Both the position numbers and the translations under genes were made by a program. 63,227 nucleotides of DNA. It comes from Smittium mucronatum (taxonomy: Eukaryota; Kickxellomycota; Harpellomycetes; Harpellales; Legeriomycetaceae). The stretch is from positions 1 through 63,227 of the forward strand of contig LSSL01007710.1 in NCBI GenBank assembly GCA_001953115.1, written 5' to 3'. The stretch's first letter is position 1. Each line of letters opens with the position of its first letter. Shown here piece after piece: positions 1 through 13,495 of this stretch. Below the pieces are notes generated by a model that was given only the letters and a program-made list of their open reading frames with translations, did not search any database and was not told the DNA's origin.

Positions 1-703
1 TCAAAACTTGGATCTGCTATATAGACTACAGCAAGGCATATGATAGGGTACCACACATGGCACTAATACACAAGCTCAGATTCATCAGTATCGAAGTTAA
101 ATTTTTAAATACTATAAACATCCTGTAAAAAACCCAAAAATATCGGTCAGGATTGACGATGAGATATCCCCACCTTCAAAATATCTCTGTGGAGTCCGTC
201 AAGGATGTCCAGCATCACCTATTCTGTTCGATTTCTATATTAACGATATTTTTAATGATGTAATTGGAGTAGAGGTGCCCGGACTGTATCAAAAAATTCC
301 TGGACTGCTTTTTGCCGATGATACAGTCCTATTGGCCGACTCGAAGAAAAATTTACAAAAATCATTAGATGCTATTGCCGTTTGGTCTGAAACCTGTTAA
401 ATGAAAATAAATGCCAAAAAATGTGGAACCATGGATATAAGCTATTATTAGTCGAATATCCCAACTATAAAACTCCAAATTATAACTAGGGATGATTTAT
501 AACAATACTTAAAATGTATTATGAACGGTCAATGGAACATCTCAGGGGCTATCAAGCAAAATAAATCAAATGCAATAAATAATTTTTATGCGTCACATGT
601 ATTTTTAAAACAGTCTTATATACTAATCGCACTAAAATCAGTTCATAAAATCATTACTTGTTCATATTGTCTGTTATTTGGGACATATTTTTGGAATGAT
701 TAA
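1..703 (+). mobile_element. LINE reverse transcriptase fragment, inactivated, cut by window edge
   Basis: Reading the plus strand from position 3 gives the palm of a non-LTR (LINE) reverse transcriptase: YIDYSKAYDRVPH at about 25-60, then after a frame break GVRQGCPASPILFDFYIN at about 190-245 and the catalytic box LLFADDTVLLADS at about 308-346. These are the usual RT motifs A, B and C in order (A holds one catalytic Asp, FADD the other two). The frame is broken by a stop near 125, a shift before 150 and a stop near 399, so it is a dead copy. Sequence after about 400 shows only short frames and probably carries the decayed downstream domain. The 5' part (endonuclease, ORF1) lies outside the window. 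The RT motifs read differently from those of the LINE at 45-49 kb, so it is probably another family. Confidence 0.85.
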
Positions 704-3700
704 GTTTAATGAAGCCTCATCCAAGCTAAAATTGAGATATTTATTTAGTTTATAGTCAAAATTTTCTATAACTCGATCTGTATATGATTATGGGAGTGTT
801 AGTAATTTAATATAAGTTCATAAACACAGGAAAAGTACGTAATTTTACATTCTAAATATGTTCCACGTTAAATGAACGAAAAGACTATCTCAAAAAAAAC
901 TTCCAATGATATCAAAAAAATAAATCAACTTTGGTCTCAAATTTTTCAAAAAATCCGTTAAAATAATAAATCAGGAGAAAAAGCCGTATCATCGACCGAA
1001 AGAAAAATGATAAAAGAAGATATGTTAGGGCTAAGGTTGAAAAATAAAAGGATTTCATATCTTGATTGACACTGAAGCTATTTATTTGATTTAATATTCA
1101 ACTATCTATATACTAAAAATATTAAAATGGAGATTTTTTGGAATGCTTATATCTAAAAACTCATGAAACAACTCCAAATTTTTTGATAAATTTCGATTTT
1201 AAAATCACTATACTTATGAAACTCATATAAATATATATATTTTCCGCTGATGCTTAACCAATTAATTTGAAAATAAAATAATTTTTTGTTAATAGCTTCA
1301 TCAACAGAAAGATTTATTGTTTTTTTTCCTCCAAGCTACTAAAATTTGGTTGAGATGTTGGGTTAATTTTATTGGAAAGGGGCGATACTTCAAGTTTGAG
1401 TTTAATATTTGGATATTATATTAAAATGGATTTTTTTAAATTCAAATTATTATTTTTTTGTCGAAATATTTTTGTTAGATAGCATATATTAGAAATGATA
1501 TATGTCAAATAAGAGCTCTTATTCATCTGATAGTAATTTTGAATCCATGCTAACAACTCCTAAGATAATTTTAATAGGATTATATTAATTTTGAAAATAA
1601 TTATAGCTATCTAGAATTTTGTGCGCATTTTATCATTTTCCAGAAGAAAAAACTCAAGAAAAATTCATCATTAACGATGATTTGAATCAGATTCAAATTA
1701 AACCCCACATTATTTTTTAAATTAATTTTAAATTGCTATAAAAAGTACTTTTTATAGATATTTATTGTAAATTTTGAAATTTTATACATAAGTACTGAAG
1801 AAAACTTAGATTTACATCGTTTATATTGTAATTGTATTAATTCAGTGATTTTAAAAAGTGTTTATCTAAGTTATTTAGACTAAATTTACTATATTTCAAA
1901 CATATTCAATCTTTAATAAATGCATGTATATTATAAAGGTTGAGAATCTAAAAAAATACACAATAATTTGGTTTTTCTGGTATTTTAAGCTGAATAAATT
2001 GAATATATACAAATTTTGGAATAATAATTTCAAAAAATTCTATTTAATTAAAATATATGAAATTTCACTTTTTTGTTGTTAAATCGACATTATTAACATA
2101 TTACTGTTGATTTTTCATGTTTTTTATATATCATTTTATTCTGCTTTTAAGAATTTAGTTTATATATTCCCTATAGACAAGATTATATTAAACCTAATAT
2201 ATAGCCTCTTTATTAATTTTAATAATAAAAATTTCTCTCTAGAATTTAAATCGGCCATTTAATATATTTTTGATAATACTTTTTTAAAAGAAATATTTTA
2301 AAAACGGAAGATCTTCTTTTAGTATTTATCTCATCATTTCGTATTCCTAAATATATTTATTCAAATAAACTGAACGGAGTTTTTTTTCGACTCTCAATAA
2401 TTTTGCTTTTTTAAATTGGATTTTTTAAAAAAACTGCCGGAAAAAAGCCGAGTTCGAAAGAAAAAAATGAATGACTTATACCAATAAAACTGAGTTAATT
2501 TTCATATTTAAATATTAAGATCATTTAATTGGTTTATAATAATAATTTATCCCGAAATAGCATATTTAAATGGTGAAAAAACCAAGAATAACTGTTCTAT
2601 ATTTAACTCCTATTTTTATTACTCAAAAATATGAGAGAAATTCGAATAGAAACTCCTTTTATGCAACCCAAAAGATTTAAAAAGGGACAAAAAGCAAAAT
2701 AAATTAAAATTTCAATGTTTTTTCATACGATAAAAAAACCGAAAAAAAAAGGGTTTATGGACTAAAAAATTATGCTTAGATTTCACTCGACAATTTTTAC
2801 ACTAATTCTCATAAAACTTGAAAAGAATATATATGCGGCTTCTGACCATTAACCGGAATAAAATGCATTAATTTATAGCGGATGAGTATTATTTCAACTA
2901 CTGAATCGCTACAGGCACCCTATGAGAGTAATATTTTTAAAAGTGATGAAAGAGTTCCAAATTCACTTATAACGTTTTAAAATTCGGTACCAGATATAGA
3001 AATGATGAGATAGTAAAAATTTATACATTATTTTTTAGCTGTAAGGATATAATTATTTTTGGATTTAGATTAGAACAATTTAGAACCAAAAAATACAGCC
3101 CTAAACCGTGATAATTTTGATACAATTACTATTATAAATTAAATTAAATCAAATTGATGACCTTTGGGGGATTTATTTGATCTGCAGATGATAATAAAAA
3201 AAATCCTATTTATTAAAATATTGAATAAAATCTAATTTATTCACGAAATATCATAAATCATCATTACGTACTTCCCGGTCATTTAAGAAAAAAAAAGAAG
3301 ATATTATACACATTCTTTACCCCCTTTACTTAATCTTGAAAAAGAAATATCGGTTCTAAAGATCTGATTCAAGAAAAAATCTATATAAAATCTAAAAAAA
3401 ATCTTTTTTCTAAAAATCAAGATTTTTATTACAGGCTCATAATCATTTTTATTGTAAATATTGATTATTAAAAGTGAAATAATTATTTTTACTGATTTTA
3501 TAGTGATATAAAAAAATTTGATATTGAGATTTCAAAAATATAAAAATATCTCATAAGAAATATATCTAAACACCTAATTTTTATATTTTTATTAATAAAA
3601 ATTCAATTTTAAGACTTATTTCAGGACCCAAAGGAGATAATGTAATACTGAAAAAGAATATTAATAAATTTTTTATATACTAAAAAAATAAAGGTGATTT

Positions 3701-6700
3701 TTTGGCCATTTCAAAAACCAAAAATTTATCCCTGTAAAAGTTTCAGTCTTTTAGAGGGGTGAATATATATAATTCTACTCAGACATAGGTTAATTTTTCA
3801 AAAAAAAAATAAATTAAATTAAGGCACAAAAATATCTGTGATATAGATATCACCTACATTCATAGAAAATTTATGTGTTTCAATATACCGTGAATCGCTG
3901 ATGGAAGTGAATTTTAATCATAAATTTCCGATAAAAGTTAGATTTGGTGTATTTAGAAAGATGAAATTCACTGGTTACTCAAAAAAATACTGTTGTGAGT
4001 AGTAGTTATTAAAAATCAAAACAAGCTTTATCTCACTCGATTAAGTTTAATAACTAAGCTTTTTATTGATTAAAATGTGGATAAAATCCAAAAAAAAAAA
4101 ATTCAATCGCGTATAAATTTATATCATTTTTAAAACCTTGATACAAATGATATATTGTAAAAATAAAAAATATCCACTGTCTAATTCAGAAAAACAAAAA
4201 ATTCAAATAATATTTGAATTATTATTTCTTATTAAAAAATGGTTTTATATTAATTTTTCGGATCATATAGTTAAAAATATTCCATCAAAAAAATTTAAAC
4301 AAAGGGGAAAATCGGTAATTTCAAAAAATTTCGAATTTTTTTATATAGAATATTAATTTACAAATTTACCCTTATATATTTTTTACAAATTTTTTCCAAT
4401 TTTAATTTTAATTAAACTTTCAAAGTGGAAGAATGAATATATAATTTCAAAATTTAATTCCCGTTCAAAAATATCTGGATTATATATCTGAAACATTTTT
4501 TTTGAACTTAAAATGTGAATTACTAATTTTTTTGGATAAAAGGAATACATTCGAAATTTATTACATCAACTACCAACTACTAAATTCAAATTCTTCTAGA
4601 ATCTATAAGAGGATAAAATTTTAAATTAATGGTATTCGACCCAAAAAAAACATGATTTATTTGGAATAAACTGATGCATAAACTATATAAATATTATTTT
4701 ATTGACCAAATAATTTTCATTTATTATACTTCAAACATTTAAGAAAGCTTTGTAATAAACATTAATTTATTAACCATTAAATAATAATAATTTAAATAGA
4801 GTCCAATATTTTAATAATTTCAAGCATAAACTTACCTCACTATATATATTAATATCCCGAGCTTATTTTAAAAACATTTTCTGTAAAAAAATTCGATTCT
4901 GAACAGCCCATAAGTTCTGTTTTCCAGAAATTTCGAAAAAATAATTAAAATATAGGTTGGAAATTATATGTGACTCATAATATAATAATTTTATTAAAAA
5001 ATACCATTTTTTAAATTTAATAGCTCTAAAAATAAATTTATTTGATTGGTATAATATCTAAAATGAAAACAAACAGTTAACATTTAAGAAAATATCTTAT
5101 TTTATATCTTTAAAAAGATAAATTTTTTTACACAATGTATATCTTAAAATAAACTGATACACAGTTGGTGAAAAAAATAATTTAATTTAGATTTTATTCT
5201 TCTTATTTGAAAAAAAATAAATCACAAAAATAAAATAAAACTATTTTCGAGAAAAAAATAAGTCTAAGATTTAAAAAAAATAATTAAAACGCATCTTTTA
5301 GACTATTTTAGTGTAATTATAAAGATAAAATATTCATCAAATCTCTGTTTTATAAGATCTTTTTCAAAAAAATCATATTAAAAAAAAGTCTTGATAATAG
5401 CATAATTAAAATAAGATTGGCATAAATAAAAACACAATCTAGAATTTTTAATCCATTGAGTAATATTTTTTATTTGTTTTTTAAAAATCGAATTTCTATA
5501 AAATCATTATAAAAATATATGCCGAATTTTATTCCTGGTTCTCTGTATAGAATAAAGATTTGATTTAAATGCGATTTTTAAATATTTTTTTCATTTTTAA
5601 TTACTCAAAAAGATAATAATACCTTTTATATTTGTGATCTTTACAGATATTTTTCCTTAAATTCCCATAAGCATATAACTTAATTACAGTAATTTACATA
5701 CCAAATTTTTTTTTAGTTTATAAAATAATTATATCCAACCAGAAATTTTTCTAAAACTAAAGGTTTTCAAAAAATTCACTTAGTATTTTGAGTTTTTATT
5801 TCAAAATTTAATATAACAAACGTTATTTCACAAAAAATGATATTTGATACATAAATACTAATTTTATTAACTTAATAATACTTGATAAGAGGGATCTCAA
5901 AAAAATTTAATGTTTTTTTATTCCTTGGGGAGGATATATAAGGAATTTATATTTTATTAAATATCTGTAAATTTTTTTAAAAAATAGTGATTTAAACATT
6001 CATATTCTTGTAAAATGGAAAATTAATATCATTGATAAGTCATATTTTTTCAATTTTATGAAAATCATATTATAATAGGTGTTGTTTTTTTATAATAAAT
6101 TTCATTTTTTTTTTATTTAGAAAAGTTTTATGAAATTTCAAAATATTTCGATTTTTAGAAAAATTATAATATTGAAAACGTTTTTATGCCAATTAAAACT
6201 AATTTAAATAGAATTAATATATATATAATAAAAAATTTTAGCATATACAAATAATTATATTTTTACACGAAAAAAATCTATAAATTATAAAAAAACTTGA
6301 TCGAAAAATAAAAAAAATATTAGGGATAAAAAATAAAGTTTTAAAAGGGATAGAGGTTATTAAAATTCTCGATTAAGTAAAATTACTCTTAAAATGAAAA
6401 TCAATTACTTAGAGAGGGAATTTCAATTTAAAATAAAGTATAAGTGCCCTCTCCACAACAAAAAAAAAACTTTAAGTGGCTCAATAGTTTTTTTGTGACG
6501 GCAATAATCAAAGTTGATTTTGAAAAAATAATTATTTACATTTATAATAGTATCGTATCAATTTGAAACGATGAGACGTATATAACTTGTACCACTTATA
6601 AAATTTAAATTCTATGCACTTTTTTTATAAAATAAAACCAGAATCAAATTCGAAAAAAATTCCTTCTTGTTCAGATATAAATAAAAAAACAGATTCAGAT

Positions 6701-9700
6701 ATTTTATCTTAATTGTGAGCTTATAATGATAGAAACTTTCAATTAAAAAACAAACACTCTTTCTTTACTTGAAAGTATGATTTATTCATGTAATATGTGT
6801 CTATTATTCGTTATATGTCACTTTTTTCGAAATAATTGTAATCTAATTTTAAAAAAAAAGTTTATTTAGAAATTCATCAGTCATTAATTAATAAAATTTA
6901 CATTAAATAATAAATTGTGGAATTAATTCATAACTTGAAGTTTGGCTAATAATTGATGGGCTATTTAAATCGAGTTTTTATTAAATGATAGCTCTTTTAG
7001 TTATTTAATAGAAGAATTTTAATAAGGATATTGGTTTAATTTTTTGATTAGAATATTTTAATTTGACTTTTATTTGTTATTTTATTATATATTTAACTAT
7101 AATTAATATGAAATTAACTAATAGTTCCAATTTATTAAAAATCAAAGCATCCCTAAACTTTAATCAGATGATAAAACCAGTAATTCCGATAGTATAGCTT
7201 TAAAGCTGCAAGATTTTTTAATAACTTATGTTCGGCTAGAAAAAATCTTATCATTCTTCCTTCTTAAAAATATCCCATCAAATCAGTTTCTATAATTATC
7301 TTAGTTTCCTAAAATTTCGATTTATAAGTCTTTATTTGTCTCTTAAAACTTCAATCGATTTTTATAACTTAAAGCTCTTAAAAAAATGATTTTTATTTTT
7401 ATTTTTGAAGATTTTATCGTTCCAAAACAATGATGCTATATAAAAATTAATACCTATTAGTAATTATAATATATCTATTGATATTAATACTTATTTCAAA
7501 GTTATTTTAGTTCATTCAGGGTCAAAAAAAATAATTCACTTTTATTTATCAATAAATACTGCAATAGACCAAAAATATTTCATATTATTGGTTAAATTAA
7601 TACTTATGAATAATTTTTGTAGCCACATACACAAAAAATGATTAAATTTAAAATATGGAATTATCAATCCACAATTTCTTTGATATAATTCTAAATGTGA
7701 TTTATTTATAATAAAGCAGATAGGGTTTTTGATTAACCGGGAGTGAATTAAAAACAAATCTAACCATTAAGAAATTGATCGTGTTATTTCGAAATGACTT
7801 TTCTTATTTAATTTTTTTAAATGAGAGTATTAGTTTTTTTGAATCTTTATAAAATTATCATACCAATAAATTTAATAATATTTGATGTTTTTCTTTTAGA
7901 ACCAGAAATTAACTAATTAGTCTAACATTAAAAAATAACTCGGTCAAAAAATTTTTTTAGGGGGTTATTAAGTTATTCGAGGGCAAATTTTAACAAGTGA
8001 GAGGTTTTATCTTTATAGTTACACAATTAATATAAAATCTCTTTTATTAATAAAAAAAATTTAAAAAAGAATTTTTCTATTGAGCAACTCTTATAACCGA
8101 AAAAAAATAAAATTAAAGCCCTAATTACAATTATAGTTTATTAAAACAAAAAATAAATACGAATAAATTGGCTTTCTATACACTCTGTGCGTCGAAAACA
8201 AAATCATATTAGTCTATTAACTAAAAAGTGCAGAAATAATTGTCTTTGAGACTACAATTTGTATGAATTTTTGATAGATATTATTATATTTATAAAAAGA
8301 GTTATCAAAAAATTAATCAGAAAATTAAATAAAATTTACGAAAAATAACACATTATACTAAATTATAATTGATTAAAATTTCTAATCAGTCCAGTTGGGA
8401 TTTATATATTAAAAAATAAACCCCATATTAGCTTTATTTAGTACTTGGAATTTTAAAGGGTTATATAATTTCTATAATATAACTATAATATGATTTGTGG
8501 ATAGAAACCCATGAAATTAATACTAATATTTTTTTCAATGAGAATAAAACGTTCTTTTCTTTAAAAAAAAATTATTGACGATAATTCGAAAAAAGTAACA
8601 ATGTTTTTTTGGCCGTAAAAGTATTCTTTAAAAATAATGTGACTTTTATATACCAATATTTATATAACCATAAAAGCTTAAAACAAAAAGAAAAATATAA
8701 ATCAAATGAATAGCTCATACTTCTAGAAAAGAAAAAAATAAATGGGAGGTTTTTTTATGTTCAGTATGCAATTATATTGCTTTAAAATTAACTAAATAAT
8801 ATCCAATATTGTAAGATTTTTTTTTTCCAGAATAATCTTAGCTTATCTGATCCTAGGCATCCTTTTTATGTAAAAAGAATAAATATTTATTAATTAAAAT
8901 TTGTAAAGTATTAAAAATTAACCCTTTTTTACGCGGCAATTTTCTTGATGTGGGGAGATAGTTAGATATTTATAAAGTATATAACTTTTTATTGTTCATT
9001 TTCAAAAATAACTATAACTAAGAGCAATAACTATCTATAATAATCTCGAAATAATTCAAAAAAGGATATTTTATTAGTTCCAAATAATAATTTCAAAAAA
9101 ATATTTTATATTATAATATCAGAAGAAATCATAACCTTTTTTTAAAAAAAAATCAAAAGCTTTCTCTTTTTTCGAATAAATCGTAATTATATCAAAAAAT
9201 AACCAAGATAAAATCAATCGGCTAAATTATTAAATATGTAAATTTAAATCAATGAATTTCGAAAAAAATTGGGTTTGGGATTAAAGATCAGACACATCAT
9301 TAAAATTTAAATATGTCAAAAAAAAATTCCAATTTAATTTTGACGTATTAATATTTAATTATATAGGCAATAAAAGAATGTATTTTTTTGAAGAAATATC
9401 TAAGGTTTAATTTCAGAAATTTTAACGTAAAAAAAATAAAATAATTTTCCATATTATTTCTATCATTTTTTTTTGCGTATTATTCCGATTGAAAGGGGTA
9501 AAATTCTTATTAATAATCGAAATTCCTGGTTTTAATTAAATAAATATTGATTTTATTTATATCCTAATAATAAGATTTCTAAAAAATCATGAGTCCATAA
9601 TGGCCAAAAAATTATTCTATAATGTTAAAAGACCTTCGATGTTAGTTTAATTTGTATCTCCAAAACTAAGATAAAAAATTGAACAAAAGTTTATGTATTA

Positions 9701-10748
9701 TTATTCTTTTTGGCTGGTTTGAGTAAAAAATTGAACAAATATCAAAGAAATTTTTATAATCAGAATATTAATAAAAATGATAGAAGAAAAAAGTATAAGA
9801 AAAAAAGGGATGATTCAAATTCTTTATTTGTAAAGAGGTTAAAATATTTTTTTTAAAAAAAGAATTATGTTACTGTGTTATGTTAGGAAATATTAAAACT
9901 TATAGGTAAAATGAAAATTTTGAAATATAAATCTTGATTTCAATCGAACCTACAAAAAAAAACATAATCTGGTTAATTTCGAGGTACAAAGAGTAATAGT
10001 TAAAAAGTTAGTGTTTTCTTGGAAAAAAAGAAACTCCCATTCAATATTCCTAATACATAATTTATATGACCGAGTAAACTAATTGTTTTTTTTTTTGAAA
10101 TAAAAAATATATAAGGAATCACTTTTATTCAAATAATATTAACCTGATTTAAAATTAAAAATGAAGGAAATTTGATATAAGGATATCAAGTTAGGTGTTT
10201 AGAGATTATGGATATATATTTGAAAGATAAAATTTACTAATTGATTAGATTAATAAGTTTAGTAAAAAATGGGGCAATTATAAGGATTTAATACCGTAAT
10301 CTAAGACCACACTCAATAAGATTAGAATGGCCTCAATTCAAATATAGTAATGATAACTATTATTGTATTTTAGAAAAATATATAAACTCAATCAGGTATC
10401 AAATAAAATATTTAAATATGACCAACTACTAGTTTTTTTTGTTAGCAGAGAATTTTCATAAAAAATCCTTAACCTAAAAGTATTAAATCGAGAACTCAAA
10501 AGAAACCATTACCTTGAATTTCATTTGAATAGGGGAACGGGGGGGGGGGGGTTATAGCATCTTTTTTATCAAAAAAAAAAACATCATTAGATTTTTTTAA
10601 AAAGAAAAACGAAACCACATATATTTTTAATTGGAAAGAAGTTTTTTTTATGTAGCTTTGCTCTTGAATAAAATTTTAAATTTTAAATTTACAAAATCTC
10701 GTTTTAGTATAATACACAAATAAAATTTAAAAAAAGGGAAATAAGGTT

Positions 10749-10751
<3 letters not shown>
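704..10751. other. AT-rich gene-free tract
   Basis: About ten kilobases of very AT-rich DNA dominated by A and T runs. The longest frames (72 aa at 4138-4356 plus, 71 aa at 7542-7757 minus) are Lys/Asn/Ile/Phe-rich, as expected by chance at this composition, and match nothing I recognise. I saw no tRNA, splice-structured gene or terminal-repeat element. The tract is most likely old transposon sequence mutated past recognition. A 13-base G run at 10539-10551 stands out. Confidence 0.6.

Positions 10752-10779
<28 letters not shown>
10752..10779. repeat. (TA)n microsatellite
   Basis: An uninterrupted alternating TA run of 28 bases near the edge of the AT-rich tract. Confidence 0.95.
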
Positions 10780-10782
<3 letters not shown>

Positions 10783-12463
10783 CAAGTGACACTTTTATAG
10801 TAAAATTGATGGTGGATTCCCTGAATTTAGTAATGTTGAGACATAGGATAGACTCTATATCAACATTTAATTTCAATGAATTTTACAAAAGAGAGATCAA
10901 TCTTTGAATACTAAATTAAATCAATATTATTTAGAAAAAGTTGATGAAGAAAATTGGGCTTGGGTATGACAATTATTAACACATGGTTTATATAATATGT
11001 AAATCAATATTTAGCTTTTGATTAAACATAGTTTGCTAGAGGTCATACAATGGGAATTCTAGTCAAATCCCAATAAAAGGTAAAACGAGAGTAAAAGCTA
11101 CGATGTTCAAAACAGCTATATGAATTAAACAAATATTACACAAAGTATCAAACCCCAGGGTACTCTGGTAAGGAAATATAATCCATTTCTGATATTTCTA
11201 GAAACTGGATATTTCTTCAGGTTCCCACGGGCTATAATTTTATCTGTTCTACTAAATTTTAACCTAATTATTACTTGGAATTAGCTTGGATATCAAGAAT
11301 TTGAAAAGGATTGTCTAAACAACTACAGCTATGAAAAACATTTTTGGGTTAAATAAAACTTTGAGAAATCAATGGTAACAGAAAAAAGAAAAAACTCAGT
11401 GTGGAAACGAGCGACTAAATTGAATCATACAAAAATGGATAATAGAAAAAATGGCCATAAGTTTACGAAAATCATGACCCCACTTTCCGTTAAAACCCGT
11501 AAATAGAGAAATTTAGCGATCAATTTTCGAATATTTGTATATATTAGCAATCTTACGATTATCATCCATCTGTTGATTAAACACAAAATATTTACAGAAA
11601 TCTGGAGTTGTGTATTGGGAATAGCAAGTTTTTTATTCTTAGAAAATAAAATAAAGGAATACTATTTGTGATAAAAAATTTCCGTATACAAATAATTTTC
11701 TGGCGGATATTGCAAATTCTGGGTAGGTTGATCAAAAGGTATGGAGATGAAAAAAACAGTTCTTGATCTATTTTTCTTTTTATAGGATACAGATTTTACA
11801 TGAGAACAGGAAATTCCAATGACCAAATGATATTTATTTGGACAACTTGCTTCAAACTCAACTGGTTGGACAATAATAACCAACCCTAGATTTTTCCCAG
11901 GAAACCAATTGAAAACTTTTATTAAAAAAGTCTGGATCAGTATGATTAATGGGGGAAAAGCAATGTTGATCTATTGGAAAAATAAAAGTATCTTTTTTTA
12001 TATAATACCCAGCAAATGGACGTTTTGGACAAGATTGGAATGATACGTTTTATTGGTTAATGGTTAAAAGAAAAGGTGGGAATAGACAAGGGCATCTTTC
12101 GGGACCTATAGAGAGTAAGATTTCAAATTGGCGATATGGTAATTTTCAAGCCAACAAAAACAAAACGTTGTATCTATTTACGAATATGTATGGATATTAT
12201 TGGTCGAAAAAAATCGTAAAAAAAAGCATTAAATCCAAACCTGGATTCTGATGACCTTTTGTAATTTTTTTTGGTGGGAAGGGGCAGGGATACAGGTCCT
12301 TGGTAGGAAGACTTCCAAGCAAGCAGAATTCGCAGAGGGGAAAGGCGATGTGGTTGCATTAAAATATGTGTAGCTTTTTTTAAGTTTTTTTTGGTTTATT
12401 ATAGAATTTAAGCAGCTTCAATACTGATATTTTTTTAGAAAAAAAAGAAGTATACACTAGAAG
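10780..12463. other. Upstream flank of the PRPP-synthetase gene, possible decayed coding DNA
   Basis: Base composition becomes more even from about 10.8 kb onward. Short frames occur on both strands (63 aa plus at 12060-12251, 73 aa minus at 11662-11883), but none has a recognisable domain. The composition suggests either decayed coding sequence or the regulatory flank of the gene at 12464. The last 100 bases are T-rich with several TTTTTT runs, which is usual for a fungal promoter and 5' leader. No clear TATA box stands out from the AT background. Confidence 0.4.
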
Positions 12464-13495
12464 ATGCAAGATATAGCTTTGATAGCTGGTTCAAGTCACC
12501 ATGATCTGGCCCGTTTGATAGCCCAGTATTTGGGAATTGCGGTGACGCCCACGAAGCTGGGAAAGTTTTCCAATATGGAGACTCGAGTCGAGATCCAAAA
12601 ATCAGTAAGAAACAAACACGTCTACATACTTCAATCTGGCGGAGGAAACGTTAATGACGATCTAATCGAGCTGCTGATCATAATTCAAGCCTGCCGGTTC
12701 GGCAGCGCTGAAAAGATTTCTGTGGTTACCCCGCTTCTTATGTACTCAATGCCAATGGCCTTGAGAAAAGAACCCCTTGTCGAAAATATCGATACTAAGA
12801 TCGTAACTGGGTACAAGTCCTGGGAAGCTCGACCTGGACGTCTAATTACTAATTTGTTGGAAGCTGCTGGAACCAACCATTTAATCGCTATGGATTTGCA
12901 TCAATCCGAATACCAAGGGTTCTTCTCAATTCCTGTAGATATCGTGTATGCCGAACCTGTGATCATTGAATATATCCGCAAGAAAATCCCAAATTACCAA
13001 AATGCAGTTGTCGTTTCTCCCGACGCTGGTGGCGCGAAACGAGCGGCTTCTATATGTAATAAACTGGATTTGCAGTTTGCACTTATCCACAACACTAATC
13101 AAACCACCTCTCCGCTAGATACTTCTAACGGTGTATACCATAGAGGAAGTTGTTTTATTGGAGATGCTGTTGATCGACCCATTATCCTAATCGACGACAT
13201 ATCAATCACAGGCAATACTCTAGACAAAGCAGCTGATATTCTCAAACGAGGCTACTGCGCTGATATTTATGCTATTGTCATTCATGGGTGTTTCACGAAC
13301 AAGTGTGTTGAGCTTTTGGAAACCAGCCCTATTACGCGAGTTGCATGTACGAACTCTATTGCCCTAAATGAGTGTGTTCTCAATTCTCCAAAGATTGATG
13401 TCATCGATGTATCTGTTATTCTTGGCGAAACTATAAGAAGGACCTTTAATGGTGAATCTGTTTCCCAACTATACAACAGAGACACATTTGAATAG
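12464..13495 (+). CDS. PRS: PRPP synthetase (ribose-phosphate pyrophosphokinase) homologue with degenerate active site
   Basis: A 343-aa intronless frame, full length for a family usually near 320 aa. The start fits because the family begins a few residues before the IAGSSHHDLA stretch (residues 7-16). Both phosphoribosyltransferase-like halves are visible: VNDDLIELLIIIQACR (63-78), MDLHQSEYQGFF (143-154), VSPDAGGAKRA (184-194) and the PRPP loop LIDDISITGNTL (242-253). Active enzymes make PRPP from ribose-5-phosphate and ATP for purine, pyrimidine, His and Trp synthesis. Several catalytic elements are altered here. The ATP-binding FPYxRQ-type motif reads LLMYSMPMALR (91-101) and is followed by an insertion of roughly 17 residues before GYKSW. 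The flexible-loop Lys/Arg pair after the conserved IH is replaced by HNTNQ (209-213). The acidic residue in the PRPP loop (DDxxDT) is Ile. From these changes I infer a regulatory or non-catalytic subunit, as proposed for some yeast Prs paralogues. The frame is intact and its composition is unlike the surrounding decayed DNA, so it is under selection. Confidence 0.93.
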   Translation: MQDIALIAGSSHHDLARLIAQYLGIAVTPTKLGKFSNMETRVEIQKSVRNKHVYILQSGGGNVNDDLIELLIIIQACRFGSAEKISVVTPLLMYSMPMALRKEPLVENIDTKIVTGYKSWEARPGRLITNLLEAAGTNHLIAMDLHQSEYQGFFSIPVDIVYAEPVIIEYIRKKIPNYQNAVVVSPDAGGAKRAASICNKLDLQFALIHNTNQTTSPLDTSNGVYHRGSCFIGDAVDRPIILIDDISITGNTLDKAADILKRGYCADIYAIVIHGCFTNKCVELLETSPITRVACTNSIALNECVLNSPKIDVIDVSVILGETIRRTFNGESVSQLYNRDTFE

